The notes under the pieces: model-generated
Databases searched by the model: none
What the model was told of the DNA's origin: nothing
Seen by the model: the letters and a program-made list of their open reading frames with translations, nothing else
NCBI GenBank assembly: GCA_036365145.1
Contig: JAEOAD010000018.1
Location: forward strand, 9,690,001-9,754,000
DNA length: 64,000 nucleotides
Source of the DNA: Orientallactaga sibirica
Taxonomy: Eukaryota; Chordata; Mammalia; Rodentia; Dipodidae
Direction: 5' to 3'
Shown here: in pieces, positions 11,725-23,829 of the stretch
How the letters are laid out: the number at the start of each line of letters is the position of its first letter
How positions within the stretch are numbered: position 1 is the stretch's first letter
Made by a program: the position numbers and the translations under genes

Positions 11725-12681
11725 TAAGTTTTTAATTAATTAATTAATTTTAATTTTACATTCATGTTGGTGCATCCGGTAGCCTCCTCCCTGACCTCCC
11801 CCCTCCGAAGGGACCCTCATCATTGGATAATGTGGGTTGTGCATTATGGGGGTAGCCAAGAGTTATGGGGGACAGGCAAAATCTCTGTGCATAATGACCC
11901 AACTTGTGGCTCTAACACTCTTTCCGCCCCCTCTTCCATGAATTTTCCTGAACCATGTTGTGTTCATTTTAGTTCTACTTCAGTATGAGGTCTTGGGAGC
12001 CTCTGTGTCTCTGGATATCTGGCTTAGTAGGAGTTGAATGTTCTCTGTGTTTATCTCCCTCAGCCTTGGTATGGTGTTGGGTTCACCAAGAAAGCTACAA
12101 TCTTGCCCATTTCCCCTGTTACTCTATGGTTTCAGCTGGGGTCCTGGTGAGGTGTGATAGGTTCATCCTCCCTTCAGGTTAGTCATCCATCTGAAAAAGA
12201 GAAGCAAATTCTCCAACACAGAGAGAAGTTAGTCCCAGATAGATGGAATGACCATAGTTATTTTAGAGAGAATTTTATATGCATAGGCCCTCTTCTAGCC
12301 CACATTTGATGGGAGCTTGATATTGGAGAATGGGCTCATTTTTTGGACATGGATTTGACTTATTTCCCAGTTCCAGCTATGAGTTCCATTCCACTGAGTG
12401 GATCTATTAGCCAAATCAAGAGCAGTTGGTTACCCACCATGGCTGTGTACCACTATTGCACTTGTTAGAGTATCATGTCAGGTTGTTTACTGCTGAGTAG
12501 CTTATACTGTGAGTTGTTTGGACAGATGTCAGTCATTTTCCCCTAGTTGCTCCTGCAACACCCTCTGGCACTAGACAAGCTAACTGTCTGGGGACTGACC
12601 CTCTTCCAGATTCTGACCAGGTCACTCCATGTTTTGTTCCAACAGCATATGGTGTCTTTGGCAGTAGGGTCTGAAAAAGAT
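11725..12681 (-). mobile_element. L1 3'-UTR, antisense part of a 5'-inverted insertion
   Basis: The left end is the T-rich complement of the poly(A) tail (about 11,730-11,760). The complement of the L1 3'UTR follows, matching the sense copy at 56,540-57,280 block for block, for example the complement of 'gttgggtcattatacacaga'. The reading direction flips at about 12,681. This is the normally oriented 3' half of one L1 insertion. The open frames inside are not genes. Confidence 0.85.
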
Positions 12682-13490
12682 GATTATAGACCTACCAACA
12701 GATCCAGTTATTCCCTTACTGTGCATTTATCCTAAAAGCTCCAAGCCTCATAATAGCTAAGAGCTGGAATCAACCCAGATGTCTATTATTAGATGAATGG
12801 ATAACAAAGATGTGGTATATCTACACTATGGAATTCTATGCAGCAGTAAGGAAAAACGAAACAATGAAATTTGAAGAAAAATGGTCGAACATGGAACAGA
12901 TCATTCTCAGTGAGCTCACCCAATCACAAAAAGATAATCATCACATGGTCTCATTCATCTGTGGATCCTAACCTGAATCTACCTGAGATGCTGTCATTCC
13001 TAATAAGACTCTGAGGACCAAACAATAAAGAGGGTGGGACAGGAGGGGAGGGTAAGGGTGGGAGGGAAGGTTAGGGTGGAGGGACACAAATGGAAATAGT
13101 ACCATAAAACCCTATATTTTGAACAACAGGCTAAAACACTGATCTTTCAGCAGGCCTGTAGAGGGAACATCTGAATCACAGGGACCTGGAGGGGACATTA
13201 TGAAGACTAACCTTAATCTTTTCCTGTTTCTCCCTCTCTCTCTCTCTCTCTGTCTGTCTGTCTGTCTCTCTCTCTCTTTGTCTCTCTCTGTCTCTCCCTC
13301 TCCTCTCTATGCTCTCTTTCTCTTTTATATAACCTATCTTTTTCTTCCTTCACCTTCTTTGGTGCTGACTTGTAACTCCCAGAATCAGCATGGGGTTAAC
13401 TTTCACAATGAGCTGTTGATCAGAGACACCTACAAGGTTTCCCAAAAAAATACAGATTTCTGTCAGAGTTCTTGATTAACTCACTAACCT
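12682..13490 (+). mobile_element. L1 ORF2 end and 3'-UTR start, inverted 5' part of the same insertion
   Basis: Here the L1 sequence runs on the plus strand, opposite to 11,725-12,681. It starts in the ORF2 C-terminal region ('caacagatccagttattcc', 'tgaatggataacaaagat'), passes the end of ORF2 near 12,975 and enters the 3'UTR, fading out after 'cttgattaactcac'. In L1 order it nearly abuts the segment on the left, as expected for twin priming during target-primed reverse transcription. Dead, 5'-truncated copy. A CT-rich tract (13,230-13,308) has expanded within it. Confidence 0.85.
13230..13308. repeat. CT/CTGT-rich compound microsatellite
   Basis: Mostly (TC)n with four TGTC steps in the middle; lies inside the L1 3'UTR segment. 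Confidence 0.9.
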
Positions 13491-15042
13491 GTCTTTGACC
13501 TCACATTCTCCTTCAGACTTCTCAGGGAGGAAAAATAATCTTTTTGAAAGCTGTGGACACTTGCTGTCTGAACTTCCCTGTCTCCCATGTATTACTCTGA
13601 TCTTTCCTATCTGGTTTCTACAAACTGCTAAATTTAGTGGATATTACTCTTATTAAGGTCTCCAGAATGCAAAATTAGTGGGCTGCTTTGTTTCCTCTGG
13701 AATTTCAGCAACATTAAATAGGATTAATAGCAAATGTCACATAGAGGATAATGTGTGACCTTGAAGCCACACTGCATGGGTGGGGATCTCAGTTCTGCCA
13801 TTGGTCAGACATCCTTTCCCAGACACCATCGCTTCTTTTCTTTTTGTCACATGTGGAAATCCCTTGCCACTGAAGCTTGTGTACTTTCTGTACTTATTTT
13901 TTGTGCATAAAATTCTCTTTCTTCAGTCCTTGCTCATCCTTAGCTCAGTTTAGCCTTCTTCAGGGAGGGCTTCCCTATTCACCCTCAATGCTATTCTTTC
14001 TACAGCTGTGTATTAGGGCTCTGAAGCAAAGCCCATGAATAGTCTGGCTCTGCTCCACTTTGCTCTGTGTTCTTGGTCATGTGTACAACCTGTCTGTATA
14101 CCAATTCTCTCCTCTCTATCTGGTTATGATGCCTACATACCCAGATGCTGTGAGCACCCAGTGAATCAAACAAAGTATTCACTATGGTGCTGAGAATATA
14201 CTGAGCAATTATTTTAAGGGAGGTCTACATCCATATTTTCCTTTCCCAGATATGAGAGATATGTTCAGTGTGGTTTAGAATGATGACATTTTCATGCTGA
14301 AAATGATCTCAAATGTTTGTAACAGGCTTAACAGACCACTGGGAAAATAAAATTATTCTTTTTAAGAAGATCACACTAGAGAAAGGAGAGTAGTAAATAA
14401 GTCTCCAAAGGAAATGGGAATGCGCCTTCCTGATGTCTTTTAATAGAAGTGTTATTTAACTTTTATGGGAGTGCTACAGAGAAGAGATGGGTTTCTGCTT
14501 AGTAAGACTGCAAACTAAATAAAACAAATAGACAAGGGAAGTATTGAGCCATTTGATAGACCTTCTCAGAAGACTCACAGCAACTAGAGAATCAAAATTA
14601 ACTGACTGTGTTTACTGACTTCTATCTTGCATCAGTGTTGAGCTTTCATTGGTGCCAGAGCACATGCTGCCTTTCACTGCCTATCATAGACTACTTCCTG
14701 AAGAAACACCTGACTCAGCCCATATACCTACTCCCATCTCTGACTATTTTCCTTGAACATTCAAGGGGTACATGCAAGGCATTGTGGCAAATTTAAAAAA
14801 AAAAGTTCTCACTAGTGATTTTTGCCTTACCATTTCATAACTGATCCAGAGACATTTGCTTAATTTTAATCTTCATTTCTAATCTGAGGAATGCAGTCAC
14901 CAGCTTATAGCATTATGGAGAGGCTTAAAGAACACAATTCATTCATCATGCACTTTGCTATAACCTGCCTACCTGGTACTCAGCAAATGTATTTGAAATG
15001 TGCCAACCTTTATGAATTTCTTTTGTGTTGTAACTATAAAAA
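13491..15042. other. Mostly unassigned; possible L2 trace
   Basis: The block 'gccttcttcagggagggctt' with 'ccctattcaccctc' (about 13,935-14,030) resembles the L2 3' region in sense orientation. The rest shows no recognisable repeat or gene. Confidence 0.4.
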
Positions 15043-15058
15043 CTTCATGAAAATTTTA

Positions 15059-15347
15059 TTTATTTATTTTTTATTTTACTTATTTTTGTAGAGAGACACA
15101 GAGAGAGACAGACAGAAAGAGAGGGAGAGGGAGACAGATAGAGAATGGGCACGCCAGCAGTCTCTCAGCTGCTGTGAATGAAATCCAGGTGTGTTCACCC
15201 CTTGTGGGCAAGTGCGGCATTGTGCCCTTGCGTCACTTTGCATCTGGCTAAACGTGGGACCTGGAGATTAGAACTGCTGGAGATTGGAACCAGCGTTCTT
15301 AGGCTTAGCTGGCAGGTGCCTTAACCGCTAAGCCATCTCTCCAGCCC
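15059..15347 (-). mobile_element. Long-form dipodid-type SINE, antisense, with 16-bp TSD
   Basis: About 290 bp, longer than most copies here. It has the same head (complement at right, 'catctctccagcccc') and the same GA-rich tail at left, but carries an extra internal block, 'cttgtgggcaagtgcggcat' (about 15,200-15,235). A perfect duplication, cttcatgaaaatttta, flanks it at 15,043-15,058 and 15,348-15,363. It is the same subfamily as 49,328-49,590 and probably 22,651-22,849. Confidence 0.92.
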
Positions 15348-15363
15348 CTTCATGAAAATTTTA

Positions 15364-17394
15364 ACACATTGGAACTTGGAATTTGGTGTAACCTAAACCC
15401 ATATTCCCAGGCCATGGTCACTCATATTTGGCACAGGAATAATCTACCTCTTATCCCCTTTGATGTAAGAGCTGTGTCTTTTGGGTCAACAGAATAAGGA
15501 TTGGGCACAAGTTGGAAGCTTTCCTCCATCTTTGCAACTCAAGAACAGCCTGAATCTGTGACAAATGCACCTGTTACTTTTAAGTCTATTTCATGTCTTG
15601 ACTTGTTCTTTTACACAAATTATAAGCCATTTCTAACTAAATGACTGGAAAAGAGGGGGAAACCTGGTACTTTCCCACATCAAAAAAAGAGAGAGAAAGG
15701 CAGGCTAAGTCAATCCAAACGTATGTGAGCACTCAACAGTCACACTCATCATTGTTTCATTACAGACAAATGAAGACAATGCATGTGTGTGAACTTTTTA
15801 TTCTTTCAATTGATTCAATCCCCACAATGTGATTAACCATTTTGTTACCTTGAATTATTTTCTCGTTACTTCCTTCAGAGCAGAGATTGCTTTATGATTC
15901 CATCCTCCCACAATGCATGCAGCCAGGCCTTGCAGGAAGCCTATGACTCTTCCCAGTGAATACTCTATGAAGGCCCAGATTTAGTGGGTAATAACTGAAG
16001 CTTTTAAATGAAGCCAGGGCAAGACTCTAGCCTTATATCAGAATAAGGACTATGAGTGATTATTGGATAAGTTCTACATGCAGGACTGTGTTTGCAAAAT
16101 CCCTCTCCAAATGATTATGCTGGATAAATATGGAGACTATGACTGGTATAGGAATTTTGGGTGCCTTGCATGCCAGTGCACCAAGAATTTGGAGTGTTCC
16201 CTGATCCTTGTCCTATTAGTTCAAAGAATGAAATCTACAGACCAGAGGATAAGGTTTAGAAAGATTTTATTATAGTTTAAAGATTTAGGAGGACAAAGCA
16301 AAGGCTTAAGCCTAGAACATAAAATAAGGAAGCAAGGTGAAGCTCTTGCCCAGAGAGGCAAGAGGAAGTTTGAGAAGTCCACCTTAAGACTGAGATCGGT
16401 TTTGTTGTTTTGTTTTGTTTTGTTTTGTTTTTAAATGGGGAATGGCTACTTAAGGAAAACCAGGTTTGACAGGTTATTATGGACAAAGACCAGAATTTAC
16501 AGTTTTGCCAGTCTTAAATAAGGATCAGAGTTTCAGTCCTCTAAGAAAGATGTAAATGTAATCTAGAAATCTTTTCTGGAGGGTTTCTGTAAATGTAGTG
16601 ACATTTCTGGCTTTTAGTCAAGGAATAAAGAAAACATTGCTTTTAGTGTTCTGTTACCCTGACCGCCTAGCCAATTTCTATCTCCTGTCATTACTTACAT
16701 AACCCATGCCAGAAAATGAATGCAACAATTCTTTTTGTCAATCTGTGGAACACTCTCCCTCCTGGATTCAATCCAGGAAAGTGCCACCATTTCAATCTAA
16801 TCGGAGAGAAACACAAATGGAGAAAGCTGAAAACACCCAGCTATCAGTGTGCATGTGGGAAGAAGCTCATGGTTGGGAGTTTATCACATTAGCTGATGCT
16901 TCAGTGAAAATACAGTCTGACTGCTGTATGCTTTGAGAAGGAGTGGCAATTGAAATTAAATACCAGTTTACTGAAGATCATGGTTCACAATGTTAGCTGT
17001 TTCCCTAACCCTATCATTCAGCTTGGGTATAGCAGAGGAATCAACACAATGAGAAGTTTTATCTTCTTCTGGAATACACTAAGGAAGGAAGGTGTGCTAT
17101 TTTAGATGACATTGAGATTCACAAGGGTGGAGGGTATGGATTTGGATGTGAAATCTTACCCACTGCTGTGAGGAATTTATCTTTCCTGATTGGAGGGAGC
17201 TAGTTATTGACACCAAATCAGATCTGGAGAACCTAATGGGTCTTAAGAGAGAAAGAAAAGATTCAATGTGACATGCTGAAATAAAAGCAGTGGCCTCAAA
17301 GGTAGGATCCCAAAGGAATATTAGGAGGTCATGTAATAACAACAGTGTGACACTGGTGATGACCATCACAGGTAACATTCATCCATATGATATT
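15364..17394. other. Mostly unassigned; weak L2- and LTR-like traces
   Basis: 'cttcagagcagagattgctt' near 15,880 resembles an L2 3' end. At 16,220-16,260 there is similarity to 20,005-20,040 (see findings). Otherwise no recognisable content; open frames such as 17,097-17,378 (minus) show no family resemblance. Confidence 0.35.
16399..16432. repeat. (GTTTT)n simple repeat
   Basis: Six or so GTTTT/GTT units with one irregular step; likely tail-derived. Confidence 0.85.
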
Positions 17395-17560
17395 GAGTAC
17401 TAGCTTGTTATGTTAATCCCTTCAATTAATTCCCTTACTAATGAGAAAATAATTGTAATCATCACTTCATAGATGAGTAATCTGGAACACGGAGGAATAT
17501 GAATGGGATTAGGTAAAGGGGTAATTAGAACTTTGAACTGGCTCCAGTGATTATGTCTTT
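17395..17560 (-). mobile_element. MIR SINE fossil, antisense
   Basis: 'ttaatcccttcaattaattc', 'atcatcacttcatagatgag' and 'taatctggaacacggagg' follow the antisense MIR order (tail side, then 'ccattttacagatgaggaaa'-like core). Highly diverged, mammal-wide age. Confidence 0.6.
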
Positions 17561-17792
17561 GTCTTCAGAGTTGCAGTTCTCTCAGAATCATAAATTGGAT
17601 GAATAGGAATGAGCTGGGATCAGTAGCTGGGTTGTAAACAGGAATGGGCAGAGTCATATTAGAAAAGCACACTAGTGGAACATAGGGGTAAAAATGAGGC
17701 TTTAACATGTAGCATTTAATCAGCAGAGAGGTTTCTTGGAGCTAGCAAAACTGTTCAGGTAGACATAAATGTGTATGTTTGCAGCTTGTTGA

Positions 17793-17842
17793 CAGAGAGA
17801 GTGAGAGCAAGAGTAAGAGCCAGAGCAAGAGCGAGATAGAGA
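17793..17842. repeat. GA/GAGCAA-rich imperfect repeat
   Basis: Purine-only tract built of 'gagagc', 'aagagt' and 'aagagc' steps, about 50 bp. Confidence 0.8.
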
Positions 17843-17929
17843 ACAACAGAGAATATGTGTGCAAAGAAGCATAGAGCCCTAGGAGCCTTGTGTTTCACTT
17901 TTCCAGTGTCCTACACACGTTCCTGCAGC

Positions 17930-18150
17930 AATATATCTGCCCATTTTATTGTTTTATTCCAAAATGTTCTCTCCTAGAGAAAATTTCCTTGACCATTCAA
18001 ATTGAGTAACACCACACTAGCTCATATTATAATACTCAATACCATAAAAAAAATTTAATTTCTATTGACTTGCTTTTTACTCTTACAATGAAATATAAAG
18101 ATCTTTGAGTCTGTGTGGTATATCTCCTTTATTAAATAAATTATTGCCAA
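17930..18150 (+). mobile_element. L2 LINE 3'-end fossil
   Basis: 'ttctctcctagagaaaattt', 'ccttgaccattcaaattgag' and later 'atataaagatctttgagtct' match the order of the L2 3' region (end of the ORF, then the 'gtaagctccttgag' area). Old and non-functional. Confidence 0.5.
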
Positions 18151-18189
18151 AATCTAGCATGAGCAAATATGTTTACTAATATATTTGTA

Positions 18190-18415
18190 TACACTTTCTC
18201 TTGTAGCAGATACTCTTCTAAATATTCATATGTATCATATTGAAAATCCTCATAGTGACTGTAGGATGGGAATTTTACCATTCCTTTCTACATATAAGAT
18301 AACAGAGTCATGGGTAATTTAAGACCAATATATATAACTAATGAGGACAAGCCTGCCTTCATGCAATCAGTTGGGCTCTGAAGTCTACTCTCTGCACTTA
18401 AATGCATCTCCCTTC
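18190..18415 (-). mobile_element. MIR SINE fossil, antisense
   Basis: 'cagatactcttctaaatatt', 'aatcctcatagtgactgtag', 'ttacatataagataacagag'-like spacing and 'gctctgaagtctactctctg' reproduce the antisense MIR layout nearly end to end. It is followed at 18,425-18,470 by an L2-like 'gaatgagtgaatgaatga' stretch. Confidence 0.65.
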
Positions 18416-18475
18416 TTCAAACCCTCATGTAGGACTTAATAAATGGATAGGTGAATGAGTGAATGAATGATTTCT

Positions 18476-19229
18476 TGTTGGTCTGGGACAATTCTATCTT
18501 AGTAGGCTAAGATAGAACCAGAATGTGGGAAAAAGTTCTACAAGATTCTAAAAGCAGTAAATGTCTTCAGAGAAATGAGGCAGTCCTGCTTCTTAAGTAA
18601 AAGCCTTTGGTATTGGAATAATCAGGAAAAAAATCTGGGAGCAAGCAAAAAGGAGGCTCAAGTGTCACAGATCAGACTCCAGAACAACTGAAATGAAGCT
18701 GCTTTCTTTCCACATTAGATTCTATAGATATTCCTCAACCTTAGTTCATAAGGAACCAAAGGAAAGTCCCCAAATAAATGATTTCTGAGTGTAAATCTCT
18801 GCCAAATGAAGCAGAACTAATGTTGATTAATCTACATATAATTCACTCACAATATCAATTAGTACCAAGTCTTCCATAAGCAAATATAGACATAAATAAC
18901 TGTAAAACATTTATCGGGGGACTAAAAAATCTCTCCATAGGGGCAGAAGAGAAGAATACATGGAAGAATTTACAGAAGTAAGTGGAAAGATCCTTCAGGT
19001 CATGATATAGATCTTGCCCCTATGAGAAAAAGAAAGACGAGAAAGGGGTGTATGAAGGGCTCAAAATACAGTGCAATGCTAAGAAAGTCTTATCCAGACC
19101 ACTGGGGGACATATGATTAAAAGTTTCTCATTAGAAAGTCTTGAACTCTTTATGCTCCAACATCTACTGGGAACAGTCTAAATAGCAGTCAAGGCTTCAT
19201 ATGAGTACTCTAGTGAGTTGAAGGCTGGC
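18476..19229. other. Unassigned non-coding stretch
   Basis: No recognisable repeat family or coding pattern. Confidence 0.4.
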
Positions 19230-19740
19230 ATCTGTAGGCTGTCCATTCACTGTACTCTTTTGTAGTTGGTTCTACTGAGTTGGCTTATGCTACTGAAACT
19301 GGATAGTTTGGCAATGGCCATGTACATACTGGTGAAGCAGAGAACACTGCCTCCATCCAGCTGAAAGCCTCAGATCAAGGAGGATAAGCTGGTAGAGTTC
19401 TATTCCAACACTGAAGGGCTGGAAACCCTCAAACAGCTGCTGATATAAAGTCCACGTTGAAGGCTAAAGCAGCTAGAATCTAAAGTCCATGGGTGATGTC
19501 AGCTGTGGAAGATGCAGTTAGAAAGAATGCTGTTTCCACACACAGGTGAGCTTCTCTTCTGTATTTATTTCAACTGAGATGCCAGTTTATTGGATGATAC
19601 TACCTACATTCAGGGTAGCCAGGAACTACCCAGATATGAGTTCTTTCTGCAAATGCCATCACAGACATCCAGATGCCCTTCACTAAATAATAGACATGTC
19701 TCAATATCATCAAGTTGAAAATCAAGATTAACCATTCAAC
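19230..19740 (-). mobile_element. MLT2/ERVL-type LTR, antisense
   Basis: Read on the minus strand the right end gives 'gaatggttaatcttgatttt' and the middle gives the complement of 'ttggatgatactacctacat', matching the MLT2 order ('tgatggttaattttatgtgt ... gtgggtgggcatcatcc'). 'gggctggaaaccctcaaaca' and 'ataaagtccacgttgaaggc' lie in the U3/R part. No internal ERV sequence is attached, so this is probably a solo LTR. Boundaries approximate. The sense relative is at 34,410-34,917. Confidence 0.7.
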
Positions 19741-20950
19741 TGTCTGTCAAATATGCAAGAGAAATACTCTTCCATTATCCCTATCAGCAAACTCTAGCCC
19801 CCAATTATTACTCCTCATCATGTATCAGTTTTATCTTGGATGATGATGATACCAGAATTTGGGGTATCTTCAAGACTTCCAGGCCTTATTTTAGCTCTTG
19901 GATGGACAAGAACTCAGGAGCTGTCACCCTACAAGCTCAATGTTCACACACAGGCTGCACAGTCAGTGGCTTTCCATATTCTTGTCTTGTGAATTTTGGC
20001 GAATGAAATCCAGACACCAGAGGGTGATACTTAGAAAAAAAATTATTTAGGGATATCTTAGAATAAGGAGAGTTTAGAGCTAAAGAAAAGAAAATGCAGA
20101 AAATCTGTTCAACTGCACAGGAGTGGGGTTCCTAGGAAATGAGAAAGTTCACTTAGAGATCCAAGTTTGGGTCTTTAAAAAATTTTTTTTAATGTTTTAT
20201 TTTTACTTATTTATTTATTTGACAGAGAAAGAGGGAAAGAGAAAGAGACAGAATGGGCACTCCAGGACCTTCAGCCACTGCAAATGAACTCCAGACACAT
20301 GCTCCCCCTTGTGCATCTAGCTAATGTGAGTCCTGGGGAATCAAACATGGGTCCTTTGGCTTTGTAGGCAAATGCCTTAACCACTTAGCCATTCCTCCAT
20401 CCCAAGTTTGGCTCTTTCAAGGCCCCCTAGCTGTATGGGGGAACTGAACTGGTCTGTTCAAGATGGTCTTTTCAGTCCTATTATCAGGTGCCTAGGTTCA
20501 GAATTTCTGGGAAAGGACAACCTTCCTAGTAATCTTAATTCTCCAGGAAGGGTGTGGCCTTCATAAACGGGGTGGGGGGGCATGATTATATCTCCTAGCA
20601 AAGGAGAACTCCTCTAGGAAGAAGAGATAAGAAAAGGCTAGACCCTTGACATTTCTGACCTCCAGCAAAGTGGAATGACTCAGACTCTCTCCCTATATAC
20701 TTCTATAATATTCCTCTCTTCTACATTGTAGGTGGTTGCAGTTACCCCTAAAACTGCCTCAGCAATGGATTGAGACCCTTCTTATCCACCATTTATATAC
20801 CATAAACCACTTTTTTCTTTTCATTCACCCTGATATGGGAAAAAATGGACTTTTAGAATGGTAGATCTTAATCCTAGGATTGCTTAACTTCCCTGTAATA
20901 TATGCACATAGCATTAAATCCACAGTTTGCATCACACTCATTAAAATTAT
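19741..20950. other. Unassigned, possibly an unnamed LTR, interrupted by a SINE
   Basis: The flanks of the SINE at 20,177-20,401 (about 19,990-20,690) have an LTR-like texture and share a block with 16,220-16,260. I cannot assign a family. An oligo-G run lies at about 20,570-20,580. Confidence 0.3.
20177..20401 (-). mobile_element. Dipodid-type SINE, antisense, with 16-bp TSD
   Basis: A/T-rich tail at left, 'gaatgggcactccaggacct' body start and complement of the head at right. Flanks 20,161-20,176 (ccaagtttgggtcttt) and 20,402-20,417 (ccaagtttggctcttt) are a target duplication with one mismatch. Confidence 0.9.
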
Positions 20951-20956
20951 ATATAT

Positions 20957-21092
20957 AAACTAGGTGTGGTGAAGCACACCTTTAATACCACCACTTAGGA
21001 GGCAGAGGTAGGAGGATCGCCGTGAGTTGAGTTCAAGGCCACCCTGACACTACATAGTGAATTCTAGGTCAGCCTGGGCTAGAGTGAGACCC
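20957..21092 (+). mobile_element. B1 SINE
   Basis: Sense B1: 'actaggtgtggtgaagcaca', 'gaggcagaggtaggaggatc' and 'gtcagcctgggctagagtga'. A short duplication ('gagttgagttcaaggcc') interrupts the body. Its 3' end abuts an antisense SINE directly. Confidence 0.85.
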
Positions 21093-21097
21093 TGGGC

Positions 21098-21098
<1 letters not shown>

Positions 21099-21138
<40 letters not shown>

Positions 21139-21294
21139 AGAGAATGGGTATGCCAGGGCCTCTATCCACTACAAATGAACTCCAGATGTGTGGGCCACCA
21201 AGTGCATATGGCTTATGTGTATTCTGAGGAGTCAAACCTGGTCCTTAGACTTCATAGGCATGTGCCTTAAATGTTGAGCCATCTCTCCAGCCCC
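21099..21294 (-). mobile_element. Dipodid-type SINE, antisense, abutting B1
   Basis: It begins with a (GA)n run (about 21,099-21,136), followed by 'tgagagaatgggtatgccag' and the complement of the head ending 'catctctccagcccc'. It seems to have inserted at the A-rich tail of the preceding B1. No clear TSD. A 61-codon minus-strand frame across it (MTPQ...) is incidental. Confidence 0.88.
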
Positions 21295-22539
21295 AGAATT
21301 TTAATTATACTTGTCATCATAGTGTAATAATATCTCTTCATTTAAATACCTTTGTGAAGCCTTACTGTCTTAGCTACTGGCATAGGTTGCTGCCTAATAA
21401 AAAATAATTTATATTTGTTCTATATATGAATGGATAAATTAGTGAATAAATGATTGTCAAAGGAGATATTGAGTGCCAGATGAGATACTGAATGTAAGAA
21501 CTGATATTACACTTTGAAATAAGAAATATTTGCTTTTACGCAGCCTTTAGTTCTAGACTATGTACTACGAATTCAATGAAATGTAGTATATCCTGTTTGC
21601 CTCCGGGTTATTCCCTGTGTAAGAGCTTAACAAATGAGTGGACTGGTAGCATCCATCACCCTTGCAGAGGTGAAAGGCTCTTAGTCAATTAAACTAATTT
21701 GTGTGAAGGAGCTTAAGTGTGGGCATGTGTGTGTTCTTCACACCATTTCACATGTTAGGAAGAAGTTTTTAAAATAGGATCTCTGCATCCACTTGAAAAT
21801 GGTCTTTGCAGAAAAAAACAGGTTTCATTTTATCCAGCCTCACATCTGTTCTAGGCTACATGTTCAATTTGTCCCACACTGGTATGTTGAGATAATTAAT
21901 ATTTTTTTTTTTGTTTCAGGAAGCTCTTAAGCTAGACCTGTGCATTTGCTTAAACTATGAGATTTGAAGACTCTCAGTTTATCTCTTTCAATCCCCTCCC
22001 TCAAAAAATCTATGGACTCCGTCATACAGGAAAAGGATCCTACCACTGAGATATAGCCACAAGACACCTGTTGATCTCTTTGACAAAGCTCTGTTTCTTT
22101 CCAACTTGTTGTCTGTTGCTTTGACAATGGATGGATGCTGCACTGTACTGGTGAGAATTTCTAATTCAATTCTCTGTATTGTTAGCTTTTCAGTCTTGGT
22201 TATGGCAACATAAGAATGCTAGCTACATCCTTTATATTTCAAAAGCTTTTAGTTTTAAAGAATTTAGAAAGGTAATCCATCCTTTTGTGCAGTTTCCTCC
22301 CATGAAAACACCTTCAATTATCATGGCAATGATTATTACTGCACCAAAACTACTGCCCACATACAGACTTCCCCAGATTTTATATGTGGGACATAGACTT
22401 GCATCTGTAGTTTTGATATTTTATCACCTTTACAGTTTGCATAACTGCCAGAATAATCAGAATAACCAAGGTGTTTTCTACTCTAATTCAGGGCAGCCAT
22501 TTATTTGTTGTCCATTTTAACAACCTTATCACAATGAAA
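21295..22539. other. Mostly unassigned; weak L2 end
   Basis: 'gaatggataaattagtgaat' near 21,430 resembles an L2 3' terminus in sense orientation. No other element recognised. The 113-codon open frame at 22,179-22,520 has no family resemblance. Confidence 0.35.
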
Positions 22540-23310
22540 ATATTTAATCATGCAACAGACAACATTTGAGATTGGCCTTTTCAAAATACTACATTACTGC
22601 TCTTGAGAACCATCAGGCTATGTATGTATCAATAATTTATTCCGTTTTTATTATTTTTATTTTGAGAGAGAGAGAGATAATGGGCACAACAGGACCTTCA
22701 GCCTGCTGTGAACAAACTCCAGACTCACGTGCACCCTTGTGCACATGTGTGGCATTGCGTGCTTGCATCACTGCATCTAGGTATGTGGGACCTGGAGTTC
22801 CTAGTCTTCATAGGCAAGCACCTTAACCTCTAAGTCATCTCTCCAGCCCATTTATTTCTTTTACTGAGGAGTACTATTCCATTTTATGAATAGAACATTT
22901 TATTTTACCATTGATTATTTGAATAGCCTTCAGGTTGGTTCAAATTTTAAGCTTTTACAAATAAAGCTTCAGTTTTTAAATTTTGGACTGATGCTGAACA
23001 TTTGTGACAAAGTTTCTGTGCAAGGTATACAGTCAATATATGGAATGGAATTTCTAGGTCTTATATATATATACTTGTAACTTTATAAAGCACTGATAAC
23101 CCATTTGTTTGGAAGCATTTTGTATTCTCAATTACAGTGTCTAAGAGATCAAATAGCTCCATATTTTTATACTTTTTATTTATTCATTCATTTTCAATAT
23201 TTGCACAACAAAGCTATTAATAGTATTCTTTTAAAAATCATATCAATTCTAGCAGATTGTGTGGCCATGTTAACACAGTCCCATTGTCTCAGGATATGAT
23301 ATAGAATGCA
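22540..23310 (-). mobile_element. Fossil mammalian L1 fragment, antisense, split by a SINE
   Basis: Blocks follow the antisense of ancient L1 3' sequence: 'ttgagattggccttttcaaa', 'atgtatcaataatttattcc', 'gaggagtactattccatttt', 'ttacaaataaagcttcagtt' and 'gaatggaatttctaggtctt'. The SINE at 22,651-22,849 separates the two halves. No open frame. Confidence 0.65.
22651..22849 (-). mobile_element. Dipodid-type SINE (long-form-like), antisense
   Basis: GA tract at left, 'taatgggcacaacaggacct', then 'cttgtgcacatgtgtggcat' (part of the extra block of the long form), and the complement of the head at right. Flanks 22,635-22,650 (atttattccgttttta) and 22,850-22,863 (atttatttctttta) are an eroded target duplication. 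Confidence 0.85.
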
Positions 23311-23829
23311 TTTCCTCATTGGACAGGAACATGGCATTTCCAACACAATGCAACTAAACAAGTCTTCTAGTGACTATAACAGAGAAAGTTAACATTTCCA
23401 TACCTAACATCATGTGGATAATTCAGACACTTTCTATCTTGTAAGACATTACATCAGTGTATGTTCTTGTTTTAGCATTTACAAAAAATCATTGGGAAGA
23501 CATTAGAAGATACTTGAGAGATACAATTTCATGAGGAGTAAGATGGAGATACTTTCTTAATTCTATACATCTGAGAAGTCATCAGAAATGTAACATAACC
23601 GAAGCCAATACTTCGGGATTTCCACTGAGATTCATTGTGGCAGATGAAAGCAATGGAAAGCAGGATGGATGGAGATCGGATATGCAGTATTTGAGAAACT
23701 TCATGTAAATATATCTGTTGCAAGAAAAACAGAAAAGACCATGGTCAAGTATGTCATGAAATAAGAGTGAAAACAAGAGATAACTCCACTGAAATTAAAC
23801 TAGGAAGAAAAGAATCAGAATTAAAGGTT
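23311..23829. other. Unassigned non-coding stretch
   Basis: No recognisable repeat or coding pattern. Confidence 0.4.
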
